Below, piece after piece: positions 57,173 to 64,000 of a DNA stretch of 64,000 nucleotides. The stretch spans positions 29,709 through 93,708 of the forward strand of contig NZ_JALRNF010000022.1 in NCBI RefSeq assembly GCF_030272895.1. The letters are read 5' to 3'. The DNA is from Pseudomonas sp. BGr12 (GTDB lineage: Bacteria > Pseudomonadota > Gammaproteobacteria > Pseudomonadales > Pseudomonadaceae). The notes below the pieces were generated by a model. It saw only the letters and a list, made by a program, of their open reading frames with translations. It did no database searches and was not told where the DNA came from. Each line of letters begins with the position of its first letter. The first letter of the stretch is position 1. The position numbers and the translations under genes were made by a program.

Positions 57173-59109
57173 GCACGGCTGCTGGAGCAGGTCAGGTTGG
57201 CACCCACCTCGACCTTGAGCAGGTCGATGCCCAGGGTTTTGAGCAGGGCATTGACCAGCGGATCGACCAGTGGGCCGAGCAGGCCCTTGATCAGCGGTTC
57301 GAGGATGTTGGCGACGCCATCGAGCAACCCGGCGACCTGGGTCACCACGGCGCCGAGGAGGTTGCCGCTGACGGGTTTGTAGGCCTGCACCTCGATGCCG
57401 GCGATGGTGTCGTTGAGGCTGTCGATGATGTTGCTGGCCGAGGTGCTCAGATAGGCCGGTGGCCGGTCGATGTCGGGTGGCGTGTGGCCGGGCGGTGCGA
57501 ATCGCAGGTCACTGGCCGGGTCGGTCGAGTTGCTGCCCAGCAGCGGTGCGTTGACCTTCACCCCGATGCCACCGCCGGCGAATGCCACCCGGGTGCCGCA
57601 AATGGGTGGCAGGAACAGCACGCGACTGCAGACGTTGGTGCCGATGTCGATCAGCGGCAGCGGCGTGACTTCGCCAGTGCCGTTGCTGAAGAAATCCTCC
57701 GGGTTCTTGAACTGGCCGATGGCGATATCCACCGCCGCACTCCGGGTCGGGGCGGTGAGGGTTTTCTCCGGGTTGCAGCTGTAGTCGCTGACTTCACTGC
57801 TGGCCCTTGCCACGTTGATGCCGACATCCACGCTGACCGTGCCCGGCAGCAGGCGAATGTCGGTGACCTTGCAGGGAATGCCCAGGGCGCAGGTCAGCGA
57901 TTGCAGGGTGCCCATTACGTTGAGGCTGAGCAGGTTGTTGAGGATGTTGGTCAGCGGCGAGGCCAGATCGAGCACGGCGTTGACCAGTCCGGCCACCGTG
58001 GACAGCACCGGCAATTCCAGGGAGACCAGCGCCCGCACCTGGGCGGTTTGCACCCTGATGGTGTCGGTTTGCGGGTTGCCGATGGCCGAGAGCTGTTGAG
58101 GCTCGATCACTTTCAGGCGCACCTTGCCGTTGGCCAGCCCCAGCAGGTTGATGGGCATTTCCACGGTCGCGGCGTTTTCCTTGGTGGACAGCAGGATCAC
58201 GCTTTGCACCAGGTCCAGCACCCGCAGGCCGGCGTCGAGCCCGGCCTGGGTGGTGCCGCTTTGCAGGTCGAGCATGCTGCCCAACTGCAGCAGGCGACTG
58301 TTGTCGGAACCGACGGCAATCCTGCCCAGATTGGTCACCACTTCGGCCGTGGCGCCGCTGCGCTGCAGCACTTTGACGGCGGCCTGGAGCAGTTGGGTCG
58401 CCGTGGCACCGGCGCTGAGCAACTGTTGATAATTGCCCGCGCTGACCCCTGCATCGATGGCCAACTGGTCCAGGTAGGCGAGCAGGTTGATCTGGGTATT
58501 GGCCAGGCCCTGCCAGCCCAGCAGGTCCAGTTGGACGTGGCCACCGAGGGGATCGACCAGGGCATTGAGCAGTGGCGCTTGCCGCGAGTCCAGGGTGGCG
58601 GCGGTGCTGCGGATGCGCAGCATCGCCTGGGGTGGCCTGGGCGTGGCGGCCACGGCGCTGGCGCTCAGGAGGGTGAAGTCGGGCACCGGGTTGCCGCGTG
58701 CCAGGGCCAGTACGCCGGCGGCCACGCTAGTCGCCACACGGGTGCTGGCGACCACCCGGATGGCTTCGTGGCGCGTGGCATCGACGCTGTAGCTGCGCAG
58801 GCTGTTGGCGCCGGTCTGCAGGCTGCCGCAGGTGGTGTCCAGGGCTTGCACGGCGCTCAGTTCGAAACCATTGCGCACGGCGCTGGCCCGGGCCAGGGCG
58901 GCGGCCTGGGGACCTGTGCCGCTGCACACGGCCAGTTGCCCGGCGGCTTCCAGCGCTGCCATGTCGGCAATGCGCTGCAGTTTGCGTTGCTCCAGGAACA
59001 GCCGGCTGCTGTCGACCACCATCAGCACGAACAGCAGCCCCATGCCCAGGGTCAGGGCCGCGACCAGGCCGATGGCGCCGCGTTGCCGTGCGGGAAAACG
59101 AGGGGACAC
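57157..59109 (-). CDS. tadG: Tad minor pilin / tip-type protein TadG
   Basis: 650 residues. An N-terminal TadE/G-like segment RQRGAIGLVAALTLGMGLLF with one membrane helix and no Glu at +5, then a DUF2134-type region (KLQRIADMAALEAAGQLAV) and a long periplasmic part. TadG is required for Flp pilus formation. The GTG at 59109 has AAAGGAG 5 bases upstream; a GTG at 59115 overlaps that ribosome site. In P. aeruginosa tadG lies inside the tad operon before pprB; here it is beyond pprA on the other strand. Confidence 0.9.
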   Translation of the reverse strand: MSPRFPARQRGAIGLVAALTLGMGLLFVLMVVDSSRLFLEQRKLQRIADMAALEAAGQLAVCSGTGPQAAALARASAVRNGFELSAVQALDTTCGSLQTGANSLRSYSVDATRHEAIRVVASTRVATSVAAGVLALARGNPVPDFTLLSASAVAATPRPPQAMLRIRSTAATLDSRQAPLLNALVDPLGGHVQLDLLGWQGLANTQINLLAYLDQLAIDAGVSAGNYQQLLSAGATATQLLQAAVKVLQRSGATAEVVTNLGRIAVGSDNSRLLQLGSMLDLQSGTTQAGLDAGLRVLDLVQSVILLSTKENAATVEMPINLLGLANGKVRLKVIEPQQLSAIGNPQTDTIRVQTAQVRALVSLELPVLSTVAGLVNAVLDLASPLTNILNNLLSLNVMGTLQSLTCALGIPCKVTDIRLLPGTVSVDVGINVARASSEVSDYSCNPEKTLTAPTRSAAVDIAIGQFKNPEDFFSNGTGEVTPLPLIDIGTNVCSRVLFLPPICGTRVAFAGGGIGVKVNAPLLGSNSTDPASDLRFAPPGHTPPDIDRPPAYLSTSASNIIDSLNDTIAGIEVQAYKPVSGNLLGAVVTQVAGLLDGVANILEPLIKGLLGPLVDPLVNALLKTLGIDLLKVEVGANLTCSSSRAQLVQ

Positions 59110-59212
59110 GCGCACTCCTTTGCCGGCCGAGGCCGCGCGTGGCAGCAGTTGTGCCCTGCAGTGTAGCCAAGATGATGGCCAGTCGCCTGCATGGCGAGCG
59201 GCCCGTTCCGAC

Positions 59213-59773
59213 TCAGTGCGGTGGGTAGTTGGCGAGGACCTTGGTCACAGTGTCCTGGATGGCGCTGTTGCGCTCCTCGGGGCCTGGCGGATAGTTGTTC
59301 ATGATCTGCTCGGCACTGCCGCGCCACACCAGCTTGCCGTCGTGGCCGTCGAACATGTCGACCTGGATGGTGGCGACCTTGTAGTCGACGCTGCGGGTCT
59401 CGTTGTACATCGGCCCGCCCCAGTAGTTACCCCAGTAGCCGCCCCAGGCACCGCCGTAATTGGTGGTGATCTGCTGCTGGCGATTCTCGACGATCAGGTA
59501 GGTCTGCACCTTCAGGTCACCCTGGCTGCTGCCCTGGGCGGGGCGCAGGCCACGCTGGTCGAGCTGGCCGGCCACCGCCTGGCGGATGCGTTGCTCGGTC
59601 AGGTCGCTCTTGATCCGTGGATCGTCGGGGCGGTACTGCAGCGCCGGTTCCTGCCAGACCCAGCTGCGGTAGGCGGCAAAGTCGCGGCTGGCATCGAAGT
59701 CCTGGGACACATTGCCGCTTGAACACGCGCCCAGCAGCACCATGGATGTGAGTAAAGCGAATCGGCGCAACAT
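59213..59773 (-). CDS. DUF4136 lipoprotein, copy 1
   Basis: 186 residues. Signal sequence with lipobox (MLRRFALLTSMVLLGACSSG), then a DUF4136 domain ([55 protein letters not shown]). A Gly/Tyr/Trp-rich patch, GGAWGGYWGNYWGG, interrupts the domain. Function unknown; likely outer-membrane lipoprotein. Paralog of the gene upstream. Confidence 0.88.
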   Translation of the reverse strand: MLRRFALLTSMVLLGACSSGNVSQDFDASRDFAAYRSWVWQEPALQYRPDDPRIKSDLTEQRIRQAVAGQLDQRGLRPAQGSSQGDLKVQTYLIVENRQQQITTNYGGAWGGYWGNYWGGPMYNETRSVDYKVATIQVDMFDGHDGKLVWRGSAEQIMNNYPPGPEERNSAIQDTVTKVLANYPPH

Positions 59774-59792
59774 GATGGATCTCCAATTGCCT

Positions 59793-60440
59793 TTAACTGG
59801 GAGGATAGCCGTCGAGGGCCTTGTTCAGGGATTCGCGCAAGGCCTCTTCGCGTTCGCTCCGGGAGCCCTGGCTGGCGGTCTCGGCGCTGGTGCTCCAGAC
59901 CGCCTGGCCATCGTTGGCGTCATACAGGTCAAGATCTACCACCATCACCTCCACTTCATAGGTGCGTACCAGCGGCACGCTGGCGTAGGCCCCATAGCCA
60001 CTGCCGTAACGGCCGTAGCTGCCGTACCCACCATAGCCGCCATAGGGGTAGCCGCCGTAGGGATAGGCACCGTAGGGGTAGTAGTCTTCCTGCACCTGAC
60101 GCAGCCGGCGCTCCATGCGCAGGTTGGCGCTGACCAGCAGGTCGCCCTGGCCATTGCGTGCCGGGCGCAGGCCGCGCTGGTCCAGGGCATTGCTGACCGC
60201 TTCGGCCAGTTGGCCGGGGTCGGCCAGGGTGGTGCCGGCCGGCAGTTGCCCGTCGCGCCAGGTCCAGCTGCGATAACGCCCGAAGTCGCGCGGCGCGGCC
60301 GGGTAGGCGCTGGCATCGAAGGTGCTGGCGGCCTGGGCTGGCGGGGGAGGCAAGGGGCGGGAGCTGGCGACATAGGGGTTGGGGCTCTGGCAGCCGGCCA
60401 GGGTCAGGCACAGTGCGCCCAGGGTCAAACGGTACGGCAT
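59793..60440 (-). CDS. DUF4136 lipoprotein, copy 2
   Basis: 215 residues. Lipobox in [22 protein letters not shown]4136 domain ([53 protein letters not shown]). A 30-residue Tyr/Gly run ([15 protein letters not shown] and similar) occupies the same place as the Gly/Trp patch in copy 1. It is 19 bases from copy 1, so both are one operon from an old duplication. Confidence 0.88.
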   Translation of the reverse strand: MPYRLTLGALCLTLAGCQSPNPYVASSRPLPPPPAQAASTFDASAYPAAPRDFGRYRSWTWRDGQLPAGTTLADPGQLAEAVSNALDQRGLRPARNGQGDLLVSANLRMERRLRQVQEDYYPYGAYPYGGYPYGGYGGYGSYGRYGSGYGAYASVPLVRTYEVEVMVVDLDLYDANDGQAVWSTSAETASQGSRSEREEALRESLNKALDGYPPS

Positions 60441-60458
60441 GTCACCCTCCGGCAGATG

Positions 60459-61208
60459 TCAGCGCGGCTTGCAGATCCAGTGCAGGTAGCGTCCCAGCCC
60501 GGCAAACGCCGGATGACGCCGATGGGCCAGCTCCATTTCCAGCAGGTCGAGCAGCTCCGCCTTGCTCTGGAATTCGCTGGGCATGTAGTCGTGGAACACG
60601 CGCACCCCACTCTCTGTTTCGACCTGCCACAGGCTTTCAAGTTGCACCTTGAGCATGCGCGGATCAAGTGGTTTTTGCGGGGTCAGGCTCTGCTTTTCAC
60701 CGGCCATGTCGTTGCGCCGCAATTTGCGGAAATGGCCTTTGAGCAGGTTGCGATAGACCAGCGCGTCACGGTTGTAGAACGCCAGCGACAGCAGGCCGTC
60801 GCTACGGGTCAACTGGTGCAGTACCGGCAGGATGGTTTCCGGTTCGGCCAGCCATTCGAGCACGGCGTGGCACAGCACCAGGTCGTAGGGCTCGGTCAAT
60901 TGACCGAGCAGGTCCTGCCAGGGCGCCTGGATGAAGGTGGCCGGCTGGCCGGCTTCGGCAAAGCGCGCGCGGGCACCGTCGAGCATGGGGCCGGCGGGTT
61001 CGGCCAGGGTCAGCTGGTGACCGCGCTGGGCCAGCCACAGGGCCATGTGGCCCAGGCCCGCGCCGATATCCAGCACGCGCAGGGGCCGGTCGGGCAGGAC
61101 TTCGGCAAGGTCGGCCTGGAGCACCGCAAGGCGGATGGCACCTTTGGCGCCGCCGTAGATCTTCTCGGCAAAGCGGGTGGCCAGGGCATCGAAATGACGG
61201 TCGTTCAT
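60459..61208 (-). CDS. cmoM: tRNA 5-carboxymethoxyuridine methyltransferase CmoM
   Basis: 249 residues. MNDRHFDALATRFAEKIYGG at the start, SAM motif RVLDIGAGLGHMALWLAQRG, and LVLCHAVLEWLAEPE and SGVRVFHDYMP match CmoM (formerly SmtA). It methylates cmo5U34 in tRNA to mcmo5U. The ATG overlaps the stop of the MazG-like gene (ATGA). Confidence 0.92.
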   Translation of the reverse strand: MNDRHFDALATRFAEKIYGGAKGAIRLAVLQADLAEVLPDRPLRVLDIGAGLGHMALWLAQRGHQLTLAEPAGPMLDGARARFAEAGQPATFIQAPWQDLLGQLTEPYDLVLCHAVLEWLAEPETILPVLHQLTRSDGLLSLAFYNRDALVYRNLLKGHFRKLRRNDMAGEKQSLTPQKPLDPRMLKVQLESLWQVETESGVRVFHDYMPSEFQSKAELLDLLEMELAHRRHPAFAGLGRYLHWICKPR

Positions 61209-61510
61209 CGGGCGAAGCGCCTTTCACTGTCGGCCAGCTTGCTGCGCACCACCTGTTCCATGTCCAGGCCCAGTTCGCTGCACAGCAGCAACAGGTACAG
61301 CACCACATCGCCGACCTCCTGGCCGGCATGCTCCAGTTGTTCGGGCGACAGCTGGCGCGACTGGTCCTCGCTCAGCCACTGGAAGATTTCCACCAGCTCG
61401 GCCATTTCCACGCTGGCGGCCATGGCCAGGTTCTTCGGGCTGTGAAAGCCGCGCCAGTCGTTGGTGTCGCGGATCCGGTGCAGGCGTTGGGTCAGTTCGT
61501 GCAGGTTCAT
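61205..61510 (-). CDS. MazG-like nucleotide pyrophosphohydrolase
   Basis: 101 residues, all-alpha NTP-PPase fold of the RS21-C6/DCTPP1 branch: MAASVEMAELVEIFQWLSED and HAGQEVGDVVLYLLLLCSEL give the E-x3-E and E-x2-D metal sites. It probably removes non-standard or excess dNTPs (dCTP-like). ATG 61510 has GAGAG 5 bases upstream. Confidence 0.9.
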   Translation of the reverse strand: MNLHELTQRLHRIRDTNDWRGFHSPKNLAMAASVEMAELVEIFQWLSEDQSRQLSPEQLEHAGQEVGDVVLYLLLLCSELGLDMEQVVRSKLADSERRFAR

Positions 61511-61570
61511 CAAGGCTCTCCTCAAGCTGCATAGCTTCAGGCGCCCGCCCGCGCAACGCAAGCCTGCACT

Positions 61571-62425
61571 TCAGTCCAGCGCTCGCCAGGCCCCGCGCAT
61601 GTGCTGCAGGTCGCCATGGCCCTGCAACAGCAGTTGACCACTTGCGGCCGTGGGGCTGGCGTCGAGGATCACCTCACTGGGCAGGCGCACGGGCTTGAGG
61701 AAATCCACCGCGATCTCGTAGCCACTGGCCGGCAGGTGCCCGCGCAACGCCGCCAGGGCCATGGCCTTGCTCCACATGCCGTGGGCGATGGCGGTGGGGA
61801 AGCCGAACAGCTTGGCGCTGCTGGCGCTCAGGTGGATCGGGTTGTAGTCGCCGCAGACCTTGGCATAGCGCCGACCGATGTCGCTGTCGGCGTACCAGCG
61901 GGTCAGCTCGGTCAGCGGCAGTGCATCCGGTTCGACGCCGGCAGGCGCCTCGCCATCGAGCTTCAGGCCACGGCAGAGCATGCGGCTGGTCTCGGACCAG
62001 AGCAGGCCGAGGCCATCTGCGGCCTGGGTGACCATGTCGCAAGTGGCGCCTTTTTCATGGGCTTGCAGGTTCTCGACATGCACGCTGAAGCGCAGCCGAG
62101 CGATGCCACCCAGCGGCCGGATCACGCGGATACTGTTGTGCAGGTGGACCAGCCCGAGCAGAGGCAAGGGAAACTGCGGGTCGGTCAGCAATTGCAGTTG
62201 CAGGGCGAAGGCCATGACATGGGGAAAGGTGGGCGGCAAGCAGCCGTCGTCACTGAAATGGCACAGCTTGCGATAGGCTTCGAGCCGTTTTGGCTCGACC
62301 TCCAGGTAGCAGCGCAGCCCAGTGTCGGGCAGGGTGTAGCCACTGATCTTGCGTTTACGCGCGGCGCGCAGGTACAGCCCGGAGAGCGCCGCCGTGTTGT
62401 CGAGGTCCCGCCACTGTCGCGTCAT
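61571..62425 (-). CDS. MaoC-like (R)-specific enoyl-CoA hydratase
   Basis: 284 residues with an N-terminal degenerate hot-dog half and a C-terminal MaoC half carrying RRYAKVCGDYNPIHLSASSA and IAHGMWSKAMALAAL, the D-x4-H hydratase motif. It hydrates enoyl-CoA or enoyl-ACP. It starts 2 bases before the end of the reductase gene upstream is passed, so they are one operon and probably act on the same acyl chain. ATG 62425 is chosen over a frame extension to 62455. Confidence 0.9.
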   Translation of the reverse strand: MTRQWRDLDNTAALSGLYLRAARKRKISGYTLPDTGLRCYLEVEPKRLEAYRKLCHFSDDGCLPPTFPHVMAFALQLQLLTDPQFPLPLLGLVHLHNSIRVIRPLGGIARLRFSVHVENLQAHEKGATCDMVTQAADGLGLLWSETSRMLCRGLKLDGEAPAGVEPDALPLTELTRWYADSDIGRRYAKVCGDYNPIHLSASSAKLFGFPTAIAHGMWSKAMALAALRGHLPASGYEIAVDFLKPVRLPSEVILDASPTAASGQLLLQGHGDLQHMRGAWRALD

Positions 62426-62427
62426 GC

Positions 62428-63780
62428 TCAAGCCCCCATCACGGCCTGGCCACACACCCGCAGCACCTGGCCGTTGACCGCACCGGTGCCGGGTTGCGCC
62501 AGCCAGGCGACCGCTTCGGCCACATCCTGGGGCAGGCCGCCCTGGCCCAGGGAACTCATGCGCCGGCCGGCTTCACGCAGGGCGAAGGGGATGGCGGCGG
62601 TCATGCGGGTCTCGATAAAGCCGGGGGCCACCGCATTGATGCTGCTGCCGCGTTCGGCCAGTTTCGGCGCCCAGGCCTGGGCCAGGCCGATCAGGCCGGC
62701 CTTGCTGGCGGCGTAGTTGGCCTGGCCGCGGTTGCCGGCGATGCCGCTGATCGAGGCCAGCAGCACGATGCGTGCGTTATCGTGCAGGGTGCCGCTGTCG
62801 AACAGGGCCTGGGTCAGCAACTGGGGGGCCTTGAGGTTGACCGCCAGCACCGAGTCCCAGTATTCCGGGGTCATGTTGGCCAGGGTCTTGTCGCGGGTGA
62901 TGCCGGCGTTGTGCACGATGATGTCGACGCCGTCGGGCAGCCCTTCGATCAGCTGGGCCGGGGCGTCGGCGGCGCAAATATCCAGGGCCAGGCTACGCGC
63001 GCCCAGGCGGGCGGCCAGGGCTTCGAGGTCGGCCTTGGCCTGGGGCACGTCGAGCAGCACTACTTCGGCACCGTCGCGGGCCAGGGTTTCGGCGATGGCC
63101 GCACCGATGCCGCGGGCGGCGCCGGTGACCAGGGCGCGACGTCCGGCCAGCGGGCGGGTCCAGTCCTGCACGCTGCTGGCGCAGGCTTCCAGGCGCAGGA
63201 CCTGGCCGGAAATGAAGGCGCTCTTGGGCGAGAGGAAAAAGCGCAGGGCGCCTTCGAGCTGATCTTCGGCGGCATCGCTGACGTACAGCAACTGCAGGGT
63301 GCCACCGGCACGCAACTCCTTGGCCAGTGAGCGGCTGAAGCCTTCCAGGGCGCGCTGGGTCACACGGGCCATCGGGTCGTCGAGCTGCTCCGGGGCACGG
63401 CCGAGGATCACCACATGGGCGCTGGGGGCGAGGCTGCGCAGCAGCGGCTGGAAGAACTCGCGCAGCTGCTTGAGCTTGTCGCTGTCGTCCAGCTCGCTGG
63501 CATCGAACACCACCGCCTTGAGCTTGGGCCCGAGGCCCGCGACCCATTCGGTCGCGCTCAGGTCGGGGCTGGCAAAACTGTAGAGGTCATCGGTCAGGCG
63601 CTTGGCGAAGGCTTCGATCCTGTTCGCCAGCGGCCCGCCGCCGAGCAACAGGGCGCCTTCGACCGGCCGCAGGCGACCAGCCTCCCAGCGCTCCAGGCGA
63701 GCCGGACTGGGCAGGCCGACTGCGCCGACCAGGCGACGACCGAGGTCGGAATTGGCGAAGTCGATATAGCGGTCGCTCAT
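62428..63780 (-). CDS. High-molecular-weight FabG-like 3-oxoacyl reductase
   Basis: 450 residues, about twice normal FabG. The N-terminal half is a degenerate Rossmann domain (flavodoxin-like); the C-terminal half is an active SDR with VTGAARGIGAAIAETLARDG, VHNAGITRDKTLANM, Ser in LLASISGIAGNRG and ANYAASK. HMW FabG enzymes use NADH and reduce 3-oxoacyl-CoA. Pairing with MaoC fits a reduce-and-dehydrate module (possibly running in reverse for degradation). A thiolase often lies upstream in Pseudomonas but would be outside this window. Confidence 0.9.
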   Translation of the reverse strand: MSDRYIDFANSDLGRRLVGAVGLPSPARLERWEAGRLRPVEGALLLGGGPLANRIEAFAKRLTDDLYSFASPDLSATEWVAGLGPKLKAVVFDASELDDSDKLKQLREFFQPLLRSLAPSAHVVILGRAPEQLDDPMARVTQRALEGFSRSLAKELRAGGTLQLLYVSDAAEDQLEGALRFFLSPKSAFISGQVLRLEACASSVQDWTRPLAGRRALVTGAARGIGAAIAETLARDGAEVVLLDVPQAKADLEALAARLGARSLALDICAADAPAQLIEGLPDGVDIIVHNAGITRDKTLANMTPEYWDSVLAVNLKAPQLLTQALFDSGTLHDNARIVLLASISGIAGNRGQANYAASKAGLIGLAQAWAPKLAERGSSINAVAPGFIETRMTAAIPFALREAGRRMSSLGQGGLPQDVAEAVAWLAQPGTGAVNGQVLRVCGQAVMGA

Positions 63781-63884
63781 GTGCGGTTCTCCCTGAAATA
63801 AGCTTCAAAGTGTGGACCATGTTTGGCCGTTGGTCGTTCGAACCCTGAAAAAACACCTACGCTGTGGGTGGGAACAACTGCCTG

Positions 63885-64000
63885 GGGTCGTGGGAGCGGG
63901 GGGGGGGGCCCGCGGGGCGCGGGGGGGGGTCCCACCACCCCCCCCCGGGGCACACCCCCCCCCCCCCCAACCCCGAGAGGTGAAAAATAAGAGGAAGAGA
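63885..64000. other. Low-quality contig-end sequence
   Basis: After GTCGTGGGAGCGGG, the start of a REP, the sequence collapses into runs of 9 or more G and up to 14 or more C, then a purine-rich tail. Nothing like it occurs elsewhere in the window. It looks like unreliable base calls at a contig end, not biology. Confidence 0.85.

Noticed and set aside
57100..59166. 688-codon frame antisense to tadG
   Set aside because: Gly/Gln/His-rich with no family features; tadG on the other strand is well supported.

Overview
The window reads as chromosomal DNA of a Pseudomonas close to the P. putida / P. fluorescens side of the genus. It is GC-rich, packed with long genes, sprinkled with the REP palindromes typical of these species, and carries gene orders that match known Pseudomonas neighbourhoods (retS-purD-purH-fis-dusB-prmA-accC-accB-aroQ-dsbD-ctpL-gcbA-speA, and a complete flp-rcp-tad-ppr locus). 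No tRNA, rRNA, CRISPR array or transposase gene was seen.

Layout. 1-6708: aerobic cobalamin (corrin ring) genes, with cbiD (cut by the window edge) and cobL leftward and cobG-cobH-cobI-cobJ rightward, tightly overlapped. 6750-8872: a compact cassette of three short genes of unknown function that are distant paralogs of one another (shared signature W-[FY]-x2-[FY]-x3-[LM]-x3-G-W). It is preceded by an elaborate nested hairpin that ends on the first start codon; this is the best candidate here for an undescribed system. 8869-28353, leftward: marC-type membrane protein, the RetS hybrid sensor, purine genes purD/purH, fis-dusB, a zinc-ribbon/DUF3426 protein, prmA, a 1 kb non-coding region holding a large covarying inverted repeat, accC-accB, aroQ, dsbD, a chemoreceptor and the diguanylate cyclase GcbA. 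28633-32876, rightward: DUF2333 protein, Nudix hydrolase, Sui1-like factor and biosynthetic arginine decarboxylase. 32936-43975: MATE exporter, a 1634-residue bacterial alpha-2-macroglobulin with its penicillin-binding protein PbpC and a small membrane protein between them, and an orphan TpsB/ShlB-type outer-membrane transporter. 44063-59109: a full Tad (Flp pilus) locus with its regulators PprA/PprB, prepilin peptidase FppA, a receiver-only protein next to flp, and tadG displaced to the far side of pprA. 59213-63780, leftward: two DUF4136 lipoproteins, cmoM, a MazG-like pyrophosphohydrolase, and a MaoC hydratase/FabG-like reductase pair. The last ~115 bases look like low-quality contig-end sequence.

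How the parts relate. RetS, GcbA and the PprA/PprB-Tad system all bear on the switch between free-living and attached life: RetS restrains the Gac pathway, GcbA makes cyclic di-GMP for early attachment, and Tad pili adhere. AccB/AccC, MaoC and the FabG-like reductase are fatty-acid functions; alpha-2-macroglobulin with PbpC is a periplasmic defence and wall-repair pair. The rest is housekeeping. Gene functions are assigned by reading the translated proteins and recalling family motifs and gene order; no database search was run.
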